From contig CM074762.1 in NCBI GenBank assembly GCA_037355855.1, positions 3,906,001 to 3,970,000 on the forward strand: 64,000 nt of DNA, given 5' to 3'. The position numbers and the translations under genes are program-made. Within the stretch, counting starts at the first letter, position 1. Each line of letters opens with the position of its first letter. The notes under the pieces are model-generated. The model was not told the DNA's origin. It worked only from the letters and a program-made list of their open reading frames with translations, and did not search any database. The stretch is from Pseudo-nitzschia pungens (taxonomy: Eukaryota > Bacillariophyta > Bacillariophyceae > Bacillariales > Bacillariaceae). Positions 41,861 to 51,116 of this stretch are shown here, one piece after another.

Positions 41861-44191
41861 CTAACCTCGGTCGGAGTCGGAAGGGGCGCCGCTGTTGGGG
41901 GCAAAAGCGACGACGGCATGCTTGGTGACATACTGCTTGGCCTTTTCCTTGTCGGCAGCGGAGAGTCCTTTCCAAGTGTGCGCGTGGAAGAACTTGCAGG
42001 AGTCACCGTATGTGCACTGGAAGCCCACAAAGCTAGCGCTCATGCAGAGGCGGGTGCCTTTCTTGCCGAAAGGCTCGTCGTAGCGGGGGCGGGAGGTACC
42101 CGAGGTGAGGGTGAAGAGGCCACGGGCTTTGTCTTTGTCGTCGGCTGGCGAGGGGGTGCGGGAGTGGTCGGCGCGTTGGGGGCCAGTGGTGCCGGACGGG
42201 GTATGGCGAGGTTTCTTGCTGTCGCGGGGGTTGTCAGGCTCGTGGGAGGACCGGGAGCGGGCGCGGTCGGCGACGCGTCTGTGGTTTTCCCACCAGAAGA
42301 AAGTCGCGGGAGGGGTAGAGAAAGTATTGAGGTGCTGGCCGTATGTTGCCTGCTCAATGAGTCGGTTGAGGGCGTTGAAATTGTCGCGAGCACTGACGTA
42401 GCCCTTGGAGGGCAATGGGGCATCGGTGGAGACGTGGGTAAGGACTTCCGGGATTTGTGCAAGGACGAGGACGGCGACCATACCTTCCTGGAGCATGGTG
42501 ATCATGCTGTGTCGGAGGTGGGGTTGGGTCTGGACCGTGCGTTCGAGCCACGCCGATGTGCGTGGTGCGGTCATAGTGTTGAGGAGTTGTTCGATGCCTT
42601 TGTACAGAACACTTTGTTCGGCGTCTTTGGAGAGGGTGCGGAGGAAGAGGAGGAGGTTGTGGCCGGCATAAATCTCATCGTTAGGGTGGGTTTGGGAGCC
42701 GTCGATGAAGAGGGTAGTGTTGGTAGTACGGGTGCGTCGACGGGAGTTTTCCTCGTGGAGCGCCTCGGATTCGTAGGAGCGGACCGATTGGGTCCGGGAC
42801 TTAAAGGAGTTGCTGTTCGGGGGAACGCGGAGGAGATTGAAGATCGAGAATGCGGTATCGAGGCAGTCGGCATTGTCTCCAAGCGGGGAGGAGATGACGA
42901 TGAAGTTGGTGATGACTTTGAGGAGGGTGCGGTCGAACATGCCGCGGGTGATGCGGTTGTAGGTAAGGGTGTTCTCGGTGTGACATTTGGTTTGCATGCG
43001 GGAGAGCTCGCCGTTGAAGATCTCGACCTGTTGGGAAACGTTTTTGTTGTTGAAGATTTCGATAATGGTAGGGTAGAGTGTGGCGTGGCGTACGGTGAGC
43101 GTGGCGCCCTCCCCCTCGATCCGGGCAAGGGCTGCACTCCAGGAGAGTGCCGGTCGAGTGAGGGTGGTGCGGTCGTCATCGCTGCGCGCGGTGGACGGGG
43201 ATGTGCCTGTAGTGCGGACAACCTCGGTGAGGAGTGTGCGCATGTCGGCGTGGGTAAATTGTCCCGGTGGGGGAGGGTCGGTGCGTGGGGTCTCGGGATT
43301 GCCGGTGGCAGGGGTAGCCAGGGGTAGGGCAGAGCAGAGGTCGCGTAGGCGGGCGAGGCGGATTCCGAGTATTAGTGGTTGGGAGGCGTCCACACAGGAG
43401 GGGGTAGGGTTGGAAGGTTGTAGGCGGGTCGGGAGTGGGTTGAGGTCGTTCTGTGGGAGTTGGGTGAGGATGGTGTGGCCGCTTTGTCCTTCTTTGGTCC
43501 AATTTTCTTTGTGGAAGAGTTGGTGGTGGGTGTGGAGGCTGTGGCCGGAGTTCTTGGTGTGGAGGAAACAGAGGGCTTTCCACCAAGCAGTGAATCCTTC
43601 GTCATAGGTGTTGGGAGGGAGGGGTTCGCCGAGGCGAGTGCCTGTGGGGATGGCGAGTGTGGCGGGCCACATGGTAGGGAGGAGGACGAACTGGGGGGTG
43701 GTGGCGGCCGTCCCGTCGTGGCCGAGGTCGGTGGGACCAACCTGTGTCTTAGGGTCAGTGGCGCTCATGAAACTGTCGGGGAGGTGGGTTGGATCGGTCC
43801 AGGTTCGGAAAAGTGCGGCGGAGGTTTGGGGGGCAATACCAAGGAAGCTCGTGTGGAAGGAGGACGGGGGAATGGCGACGAGGGTGTCGGATTGGATGGA
43901 GTCGGACGGAATGCCAACGTAGTGAAGGGTGTCGTCATCGGCCGTCCACGCGACGAGGGAGTGGATACACTGGAGGACGTGGTGTTCGTCGAGGTATGCG
44001 TACCTGGGGTGTAGGGTGTTCAACAAGTTGGAACGGTGGGCGACGTTTGCTGCTTTTCCGAGGGAGAGGAGGAATGATTTGCGGGTATTGTCGGTGGTGT
44101 TGCGGTTGGTCGGTGGGGCGTCGGAGAAATTCAGGAAGCCGGAAGATAGGCAACGCATCTGGAGCTGGGCGAGTTCCGGGATGGGGGGCAT
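41861..44191 (-). CDS. DIRS gag-like protein with C-terminal CCCH zinc finger
   Basis: 776 residues from ATG 44191, ending 76 bp before the RT ORF starts. The body has no recognisable family but occupies the gag position. Near the C-terminus, LCMSASFVGFQCTYGDSCKFFH has Cys and His spaced C-x9-C-x5-C-x3-H, a CCCH-type RNA-binding zinc finger rather than a CCHC retroviral knuckle. A basic, Ser/Arg-rich segment (RRVADRARSRSSHEPD) precedes it, also suited to RNA binding. Confidence 0.75.
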   Translation of the reverse strand: MPPIPELAQLQMRCLSSGFLNFSDAPPTNRNTTDNTRKSFLLSLGKAANVAHRSNLLNTLHPRYAYLDEHHVLQCIHSLVAWTADDDTLHYVGIPSDSIQSDTLVAIPPSSFHTSFLGIAPQTSAALFRTWTDPTHLPDSFMSATDPKTQVGPTDLGHDGTAATTPQFVLLPTMWPATLAIPTGTRLGEPLPPNTYDEGFTAWWKALCFLHTKNSGHSLHTHHQLFHKENWTKEGQSGHTILTQLPQNDLNPLPTRLQPSNPTPSCVDASQPLILGIRLARLRDLCSALPLATPATGNPETPRTDPPPPGQFTHADMRTLLTEVVRTTGTSPSTARSDDDRTTLTRPALSWSAALARIEGEGATLTVRHATLYPTIIEIFNNKNVSQQVEIFNGELSRMQTKCHTENTLTYNRITRGMFDRTLLKVITNFIVISSPLGDNADCLDTAFSIFNLLRVPPNSNSFKSRTQSVRSYESEALHEENSRRRTRTTNTTLFIDGSQTHPNDEIYAGHNLLLFLRTLSKDAEQSVLYKGIEQLLNTMTAPRTSAWLERTVQTQPHLRHSMITMLQEGMVAVLVLAQIPEVLTHVSTDAPLPSKGYVSARDNFNALNRLIEQATYGQHLNTFSTPPATFFWWENHRRVADRARSRSSHEPDNPRDSKKPRHTPSGTTGPQRADHSRTPSPADDKDKARGLFTLTSGTSRPRYDEPFGKKGTRLCMSASFVGFQCTYGDSCKFFHAHTWKGLSAADKEKAKQYVTKHAVVAFAPNSGAPSDSDRG

Positions 44192-44304
44192 GGTGTATGT
44201 TCGGGACTTGTTTGTGTGGTTGAATGAGATCGGGTTTGTGAGAGTGGGGGAGTGGGTGCGCAGGGGAGGGGTTGGGTGGGAAGTTGTGGATTGGCGAGGT
44301 TAAG

Positions 44305-44810
44305 TGTCAGGGAGGGGCTGGCGAGGGAATGTGTCAACGGTTCGATCGCTAGGGGATGTGTTAACGGTTCGATCGCTCTGGTTGGCGAGGGGTGGTGTCA
44401 GGGTTGGTGTCAAAAGTTTGGGGCTGGCGCGCGGGGGTATCTCGGTGTAGGGGATAGGGGAAACCGCGTTTTTTTGGTTGGCGGGGCGGGTAGTCCGGGG
44501 CGGGTGGTCGGCGGGACCGGGTGGCGGGAGTATGGATGGGGTAGCCAACCAGTGGGGAGTCGCGTGGTGTTGGCGACGGGGTGGGAGTGATCGACAGGAT
44601 CGTGAGGTGGGAGTGATCGACAGGATCGTGATCGACAGGATCGTGATCGACAGGATCGTGATCGACAGGATCGGGGTGGTGTTGGGGTGGTTAGTGTGCT
44701 GGGGTAGCCAGCAGGGGGGCACGGTGTGGTCCGGGGTTGATCGGCAGGATCGTGATCGGCTGGATCGGGGGCTGGGGTAGCCAGCGTGCTGGGGTAGCCA
44801 GCGTGTGGGC
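44305..44810. repeat. Short tandem repeats in the DIRS 5' leader
   Basis: Three small arrays: two copies of GT(C/T)AACGGTTCGATCGCT (about 44332-44378), five copies of GATCGACAGGATCGT-like units (about 44588-44674) and GGGGTAGCCAGCGTGCTGG copies (about 44773-44806). They sit between terminal repeat B and the gag-like ORF. Confidence 0.85.
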
Positions 44811-44870
44811 GTGGGTGGTGTTGGTATTGGTGTGTATTGTGTGGAGGTGTATGGCTGGGGAGAAAGGAAT

Positions 44871-45214
44871 AGTTTTGTTGATCCGCTCCCACAGGGAACA
44901 GCACTCCTCATTGTCGTCGGCTTGGTGTTGGCCAAGGGACAATGAGGTGAGCAGATGGGGAAGGCATCGTCCCGCACCTCCGTGCCCGATAGCGGCTGCG
45001 TACCTTGTGCGGGCACCGCGTTGTGCCCGTCTACGGTACGCGCGCTGTCGGCCCTCTCGTGACACTTACCTACCTACCATTGGGACCTTCCTCACATACG
45101 TCGTAGTGCTCGTCACGGCGCGCGCGGCAAGTTCACAGGTGGTGCGCGTGGTGGTGCGGGCGTGTCCCCACCCGCATCCTGCAGTTGCGGTGACCTGTGT
45201 CTTGCCCAACAGTA
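44871..45214 (-). repeat. DIRS terminal direct repeat B (344 bp)
   Basis: The element's 5' end in its own orientation. It ends ...CCCAACAGTA at 45214, followed directly by host sequence GTTACTCG. It should contain the element's promoter, but none is identifiable. Confidence 0.95.
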
Positions 45215-45586
45215 GTTACTCGTACGATTGGGACAAGTTGGAGTTTATTCAGGAGTTAATGAATCGCGGATGGAAAAGAAAAGTTCGAAACGAACAAAAA
45301 GGAAACAATTCTTCTGTTCTCTCATCAAAAGAAGGCACCGACCGAGCCTCTCAATGCTCGTACGTTTCCTACGTATTCGTGACGTTCGTCTAAAATCCTT
45401 CCGACGATGCATTGATTCGATTTGATGCGTGCTATTGGTTCTTCTTTCTTTTTTTGTCACTACGAAGCACGGGACTTGACCATTGCCATCCACCGATATC
45501 CAATATTCCTCGGTGTTGTTAGATCAAAATTTTCGAAGCCGTCTCGACTAAGGTTACTGTATCGTATACCCACCCGATTGAACGAA
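45215..45586. other. 5' flank of the amino-acid transporter
   Basis: Host sequence between the DIRS element and the transporter's start codon; it must contain the transporter promoter unless the element supplies it. No gene is supported. Confidence 0.5.
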
Positions 45587-47586
45587 ATGGAGGACTTACG
45601 TGCCTTGACTGCGACAAGATCGCCGAAGGCTTATGGTAGTACGAATGGAGATTACGACGACGTCGAATCGTCGTCGGGTTCGTATTCTGCCGCTGCCTCT
45701 CCGTATTGGACAGGGCCAATTCAACGATCAGCCAAAAAGAAAGCGGAGGCTGCCGGTGGTTTTTCTCCGCTCGTTGCATTCTGCTTTACAATCAATTACA
45801 TTCTAGGAGGCGGTTTTCTTTCCATTCCCTGGGCCTTTGTTCAGAGTGGTTTGCTGTTATCCTCCATCTTGCTGGTCGTTTCCGCTATCGGATCAGACAT
45901 TGCCAAAGACTAGTAAGTTCGACTAGCGTGAATCATTCCAAATAAAGTATCCATTATTTGTCATCGTGTTTCGATCATCGATGAATTTCTAAATGTGACC
46001 TCGGGTGTTCAGACCGTTGTCCCGTATTTTTCTGACTCGATTCATTCTTCAATCTTATCCGCGCTATTAGTATGCTGGAAACCATGGCTCGGGCGGAAGC
46101 CATGCTGGACAACAAAATGCACTGGAGAAGACACGATCAGCAGTGGGGCGGTGCAACTCCTGGCAATCAGAATACACCACGAGTTCTCCTGCGTCCTCCG
46201 GAAATGATTGAAAGGCAGCGTCTATTGCAAGAACAAGAAAACCGGAATGATCGTGAAAGTCGAAAGAGCAAGAAACCAGAGATTCAAAAGAAGCTCTCGT
46301 TCGAATCCTTGCAAAATGCCTTTTCCAAGGCGGATCTGGACAAGAGCTTGCAGGGACGAGATCACAAGAGTGTTGTGGTTCTCAAGCCAAAAAAGTATAT
46401 TGTAAAAGACCGAAAGTTTGAGATGAATTCTCTGTGCCGAGTGTTTCTGGGAAAACGAGGTCTGCATATTTTCACACTGGTACTTTCGCTTTATATGCTG
46501 GGAACATTGTGGGCATACACCAGCATCTTTTCCTCTGCTATGGCACGTGCGTTTCCTATATTTTCCGTGGGAGACATCAATCAAGTCGACAGTGCCTTTG
46601 ATCTTGTAGCAACGACAGCAGCATCTGCTGAGTCTTTGAACTACCTGTGTTACGCCATACTTTTTGGTTGCGCAGTTGTCCCGCTGTCGTGCATGGAGCT
46701 TGACGAGCAAATTCCATTGCAGGTCTTTTTGACGGGCTGTCGGTTCCTCATGTTTTTTCTGATGATCGGGACGTCTGGGCTGTGTGCTGACGATATGTCA
46801 AAAATGTCGACAACCACGACGATATCGGTTGGCGAAGAATATCCCATCAACAAAAACACTTTTCGATGGGATGGTATCGCCAAGACACTACCTATACTGA
46901 TCTTTGCCAACGTTTATCATCATTCAATTCCAGGACTGGCTCACCCTGTCGGCGACAAGCGCAGTATTAGCCATGTATTTACGGCTACGAATGTGTTCAC
47001 GACGACCGGTTATCTTGTACTAGGACTATCGTTGGGTGCGGCGTTTGGGGAGACGGTTGAGCAATCGTCAAATCTCAGTTGGAGCTACTTTCATGCAAAC
47101 ACGGGACATTGGGACGACGAAGGCAATCTTGTGGGCGCAGCACCCTGGACCAGAGCCGTCTCGATGTATGTCGTGTTATTTCCGGCAATCGACGTTGTCA
47201 GTGCGTATCCGTTGAACGCAATCACACTCGGCAACAATCTGTTCGGTGCGTACTATGGCAAGCGCATACACGAAGTTGAAAAGGATCGATGGCTCCGTAC
47301 GGTTTTCAGACTGTTGGCTAGTGTTCCGCCCATTATATGTGGCATTTTCGTTAGAGAATTGGGTGCCATTACTGATTATGCAGGAACTACAGGTTTTCTG
47401 CTTGCGATATCATTCCCCGCAGCTCTGTACATTTACAGCAGAAGGATAGCACAGCAACGAAAATTCGCACCCGGCACTTTTTACACCAGCTTTGGCTCGA
47501 CCATTCGAATTGCCCAATTCATGCTCTGGCTTGGTATCTTCATGGTCGTGTTTGTCGTCTTGACACTAACGTTAGGTTTTGATTGA
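45587..47586 (+). CDS. AAAP-family amino-acid transporter
   Basis: Two exons, join(45587..45912,46071..47586), give 613 residues; the join restores IAKDY-MLETMAR. About eleven hydrophobic segments are present, the first being GFSPLVAFCFTINYILGGGFLSIPWAF, cut here only by its description as a Gly-rich helix 1 typical of amino-acid/auxin permease-type symporters. Others include LHIFTLVLSLYMLGTLWAYTS, YLCYAILFGCAVVPLSC and VYHHSIPGLAHPV, the last like the family's FAYHHSIP-type motif. Between helices 2 and 3 is a charged cytosolic loop of about 120 residues (QEQENRNDRESRKSKKPEIQ), unusual in length. Substrate cannot be told. The N-terminal 60 residues are Ser/Asp-rich and cytosolic. The adjacent retroelement ends 372 bp upstream. 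Confidence 0.82.
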
Positions 47587-48764
47587 ACAGATCATGCTTA
47601 ATAAAAATTTATTTTATTGTTCAGAAAGGGCCAGAATTAAAATTAGGAGCTGAAATTGTATCAGAGAAAAATAATGCAGCGATTTTTCACAGTTGATGTA
47701 TACGGAGATGGTCTTGTTCCTTTGTGGGATTTGCGTTTTTGAGAATGATGCTGTGTCCTGGACAATATCTGATCATTGAAGTTGATGTGAATACAGTATG
47801 TGCACCAGTGGTCAAAGTGAAAAAGCCAAGGAGGACAAGTCAAAATGAAATATCTATACATGGGCAGTTGAATTTATTCAAGTGTTCAGTATTGTTTGCT
47901 TATAGAAGTAGCCCATGTTTTGTAGTCAGTAGTTTCAGTTGTTGTGTCTTGATCATTTATATGTGAGAAAGGAGATGAAATCCGTATGGTTTTCAGTCTG
48001 GATTATTCAGTTTAGGCGCAATCTCGGCTCTACTGTACTTTCTGGCATGGTTCAATGTTGTCGCCTACGGGGGAAGAACAAACCTCTAGGTGTGCAAAAT
48101 TCTTGTTGCATGCCTGCAGATAAAAGAGTCCTACTGTGCGTGTACTGACCGGCACTCTTGGAATTCTAGATACATTAAATGTGTTCCTGTTCCCTCGTAA
48201 ACTGTCACTTTGTCGTGAACCTTTGTTGTTGACTTCTCACATGATGTCTACCATTGAAAGAGAGAGGGTTCCAAATAATACTACATTCATATTATGCACT
48301 CTAGATTTGCCAGACAATCCTGCCTCTTCATTTAGAGCAGATTGTAAAATGGCATACAAACAATAATTTCATCAAGTTCCTAGCACAAACTCAACCTTCA
48401 TCAAGTTCCTGGGACAAACTCAACCTGTGTACTTGTTGACGGTAATGTCATCAGGATTCTCGTTGTTGTACTATTCTTTGCACCAACCCACCAGTCCCAC
48501 ACAAAAAATGTCTCTTAGTACAGCTACTGCAAAACCATCAAAATTATGCATTATCATCATACACCTGTCACTACCAAATCCACAAAAGGCTTCGAATATT
48601 TGATATCACCTTGCTTTTCATCATTGTGAATCAATACTTGTGATAGTCCTTCCTGTTAAATAATTGAAACACACAAAGTAATAGCACGATGTGGCATTAA
48701 TCCAAGTGGTAGCAGCAGTTTGAAGTGTCTCAACAAGGCAACAAGATGGAAAAGATATGAATAC
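47587..48764. other. Intergenic region before the gypsy element
   Basis: No gene is supported. A tandem duplication with a 29-bp period, TTCATCAAGTTCCT plus CACAAACTCAACC, lies at about 48367-48424. The host target site AATAC for the following element is at 48760-48764. Confidence 0.55.
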
Positions 48765-48954
48765 TGCCATGCACCAAAATACAGTCACGAGTCCACTCGG
48801 GATTGGATTAAGGATAAGGATAAAAGAATCAGCGAGCCGACAGAATCGCTGATTCGGAGGGCTCTTAGAACTGTAGCAAATAGACTAACCAATAGGGCTC
48901 ACAATTTGCATATCACTACTACTTTCTAATCACTAGTAGACCCGGGGTATGGCA
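48765..48954 (+). repeat. 5' LTR (190 bp)
   Basis: Begins TGCCAT and ends ATGGCA, a perfect 6-bp terminal inverted repeat. A GGATAAAAG stretch could serve as a TATA-like element. It matches the 3' LTR at 189 of 190 positions by eye. Confidence 0.96.
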
Positions 48955-48968
48955 TGATTTTAAAATCA
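48955..48968 (+). other. 14-bp perfect palindrome at the primer-binding position
   Basis: TGATTTTAAAATCA directly follows the 5' LTR, where a tRNA-complementary primer-binding site is expected. It does not match the usual tRNA 3'-end complement (TGG...). The priming mechanism is therefore unclear. Confidence 0.75.
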
Positions 48969-49700
48969 AGCTGAGCGCTGATGACCATGAGCAAGAGAAG
49001 GGACCGATCGGTCGACAAACCGACGGGACCGAAGAAACTGCCGAAAAATGGAGGCGCATAGAAGCAAACAGGGGAAAGGACATCCGGTGTCTGCAGCACT
49101 AAGGAAGACCAACCCCAGCAACAGTTGGCTCCATTACAAGGAGCAACTGCAGCAACAGAGACACCTAAGGACCTAAACAGGACCATGGTCGACAACAGAA
49201 ATAATCGAAAAATACGAAAATATGTGCCAAAAAAGTGACACATGAATCAGTGAATGGACTAATTGGACCAACACCGAGGGGATGGACAGACCGGAGAGGG
49301 GATGCCAACCACAACCGAAATATACGGATATCCGGAAAGGTATATAATAAATGCCCGAACACCACTGATCCCACGGGAAACGGGAAGTGGGACCGGCCCG
49401 GTGACCGCTTAACAGAGAAGCAACGCCGGAGAACCACGGGAATCGAATCCCACAAAATAAAAACAGAAACAACTCCGGAGAACCACAGGATTCCCGGGAA
49501 CTAAAGAGAGAAACAACTCCCACCACTGGACAAACCAGGGGGAAAATCAGTTACAACACGAGTTATCACGAGAGCAGTGCCAAAGCCCAGCAAAAAGGAC
49601 TGGAGGACCTGAGCAATCATTCTTGCTCAATTTCGACACAAGCAGCAAAGATAACAGAAATAGTGTAACTAGATTAAATAAAATAACTGATTAACCCACC
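48969..49700 (+). other. Gypsy 5' leader
   Basis: About 730 bp of untranslated leader between the LTR and gag. It is A-rich on the sense strand with repeated GGGAA/CCACGGGAATC-like motifs around 49365-49500. Packaging signals are likely here but cannot be defined. No ORF is supported. Confidence 0.55.
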
Positions 49701-51116
49701 ATGGCGTCTAAAGGAACCAAACAGAAACCCTTTACCTTCACTCGCGAGGACTGGCCGGAAGACGCCAGTGCTGTGAAGATGAGCATAGACTCCGAGAAAG
49801 GGGGAGTGGCCTTCAGTGACTATCTGAAGGTACTCACCGGCACTGAAAGACCGGAACTCTTCATCATCTGGAAGCGAGACTTTGACCAGAAAATTGTTAA
49901 CAACGAGAAACTCCAAGGAGACCAGAAACTGGATGTCCTCCAGAGAATCCTCTCCCTCGAGGCACTCTCTATTGTCCAGATGGTTTTGGGCCGGACATAT
50001 TATGCCGAACCAGGACACAAGGTACACAACAACCAACTGATCCAACAAAAACTCGAGAGGATTGCCATGCGGGAACCTAAGGAACCTCCTAAGGAACCCC
50101 CCGCTGACAAATCCAAAGAGGCGGTGGAGGGCGCCAGCGCCCCAACCGAGACCGACAACACGACTGCTACGGCGGCGTCCGAACAAGAACCGGAACCCAC
50201 CGTACTTGACGGTCCGGTCCCAAAGAAAAGGGTCTCAAGTACCCTCATCCAGTACTACCAAACCCAGGAGTACAGAAAGGATATCATTGAGGAGTGTATG
50301 CACGCCCTCAAGCTCAAAATCTTTGGCAATGACATGAATGGCAAACGGTCCTACATTCTGCTCCGGAGATTCATCCGGAACACGAAAATCGACATGAAAC
50401 ACGGTATTCGCTCATGGGCAAACCGTATGGCCGAGCTACAGAGCTATCTACCCGATTGCCTCTGGGAGAGTGGCGCTGCAAAAGGCACTGCACCATCCAG
50501 TTACTCGGAAGAGGACATGAAGGAAATCCTAGATGCCAACATGACCCACTCCCAACGCGAGAAACTGGAGCACATCAGCTGGGACGTCTACAAACACCCC
50601 TTTAACACCACCATCGACAAGCTCGAAAACTTGGAAATCACCATCCGGAACGAGGATGAACTCCGCAAGCGCATCGCGGACCTCGAGAAACAAACCGGTG
50701 GCCCCAAGAAGAACCCCAAGGCCGCATCTGGGGGAGGAAACGCGAAGTCTCCTGGCAAAAAGAAGCGCCCTGTGGACAACAGCAACAAACAGCTATGCAA
50801 GACCTGTGGCAAGGTCCATGCCGGCAAATGCTGGAAACTAACCGGCGGACCCCCTAAGAAGGGAAAGTTCGACCGGGAGACCATCAACTTGCTCAAGGAG
50901 CATTTTGTGGCAAAAGAACAAGACTCAGACGCTGAGCAACACTCCAAACCCCACTGGGGAAGGAACCTATCGAACCACGAGTACTCTTATGTACTGGCCA
51001 CGGCCCAAGCTGACCACGAAGTCTCCGATGACGAGATCGACATCTCCGAACGGGAACTCAAAGAGTACAGAAGAAAGTACAGAAAGACCTTTAAAAAGAA
51101 AGGATCCCACAACTGA
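49701..51116 (+). CDS. Gypsy gag polyprotein
   Basis: 471 residues. A helical capsid-like body (for example KIVNNEKLQGDQKLDVLQRIL) is followed by a Lys/Gly-rich segment and a zinc-knuckle variant CKTCGKVHAGKC (C-x2-C-x3-H-x3-C, shorter than the retroviral CCHC). The last 60 residues are acidic and then basic. It ends in TGA at 51114-51116, immediately followed by the ATG of pol in the same frame. Confidence 0.88.
   Translation: MASKGTKQKPFTFTREDWPEDASAVKMSIDSEKGGVAFSDYLKVLTGTERPELFIIWKRDFDQKIVNNEKLQGDQKLDVLQRILSLEALSIVQMVLGRTYYAEPGHKVHNNQLIQQKLERIAMREPKEPPKEPPADKSKEAVEGASAPTETDNTTATAASEQEPEPTVLDGPVPKKRVSSTLIQYYQTQEYRKDIIEECMHALKLKIFGNDMNGKRSYILLRRFIRNTKIDMKHGIRSWANRMAELQSYLPDCLWESGAAKGTAPSSYSEEDMKEILDANMTHSQREKLEHISWDVYKHPFNTTIDKLENLEITIRNEDELRKRIADLEKQTGGPKKNPKAASGGGNAKSPGKKKRPVDNSNKQLCKTCGKVHAGKCWKLTGGPPKKGKFDRETINLLKEHFVAKEQDSDAEQHSKPHWGRNLSNHEYSYVLATAQADHEVSDDEIDISERELKEYRRKYRKTFKKKGSHN

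Larger units (their letters stand above)
35006..45214 (-). mobile_element. Complete DIRS-like retrotransposon with split direct repeats
   Basis: Read on the minus strand the order is: repeat B (45214-44871), gag-like ORF, RT-RNase H ORF, tyrosine recombinase ORF, an unrecognised ORF, then A, B, A. This is the A1-ORFs-B1-A2-B2 split-direct-repeat layout of PAT/TOC-like DIRS elements, which replicate by reverse transcription and insert a circular form with a tyrosine recombinase instead of an integrase. Copies of each repeat are identical by eye and the four ORFs are long and open, so the insertion is recent. No target-site duplication is seen beyond the trinucleotide GTA at the left end, right end and internal junction, as expected for recombinase insertion. 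It lies between topoisomerase VI A and the amino-acid transporter and breaks neither. Confidence 0.9.
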
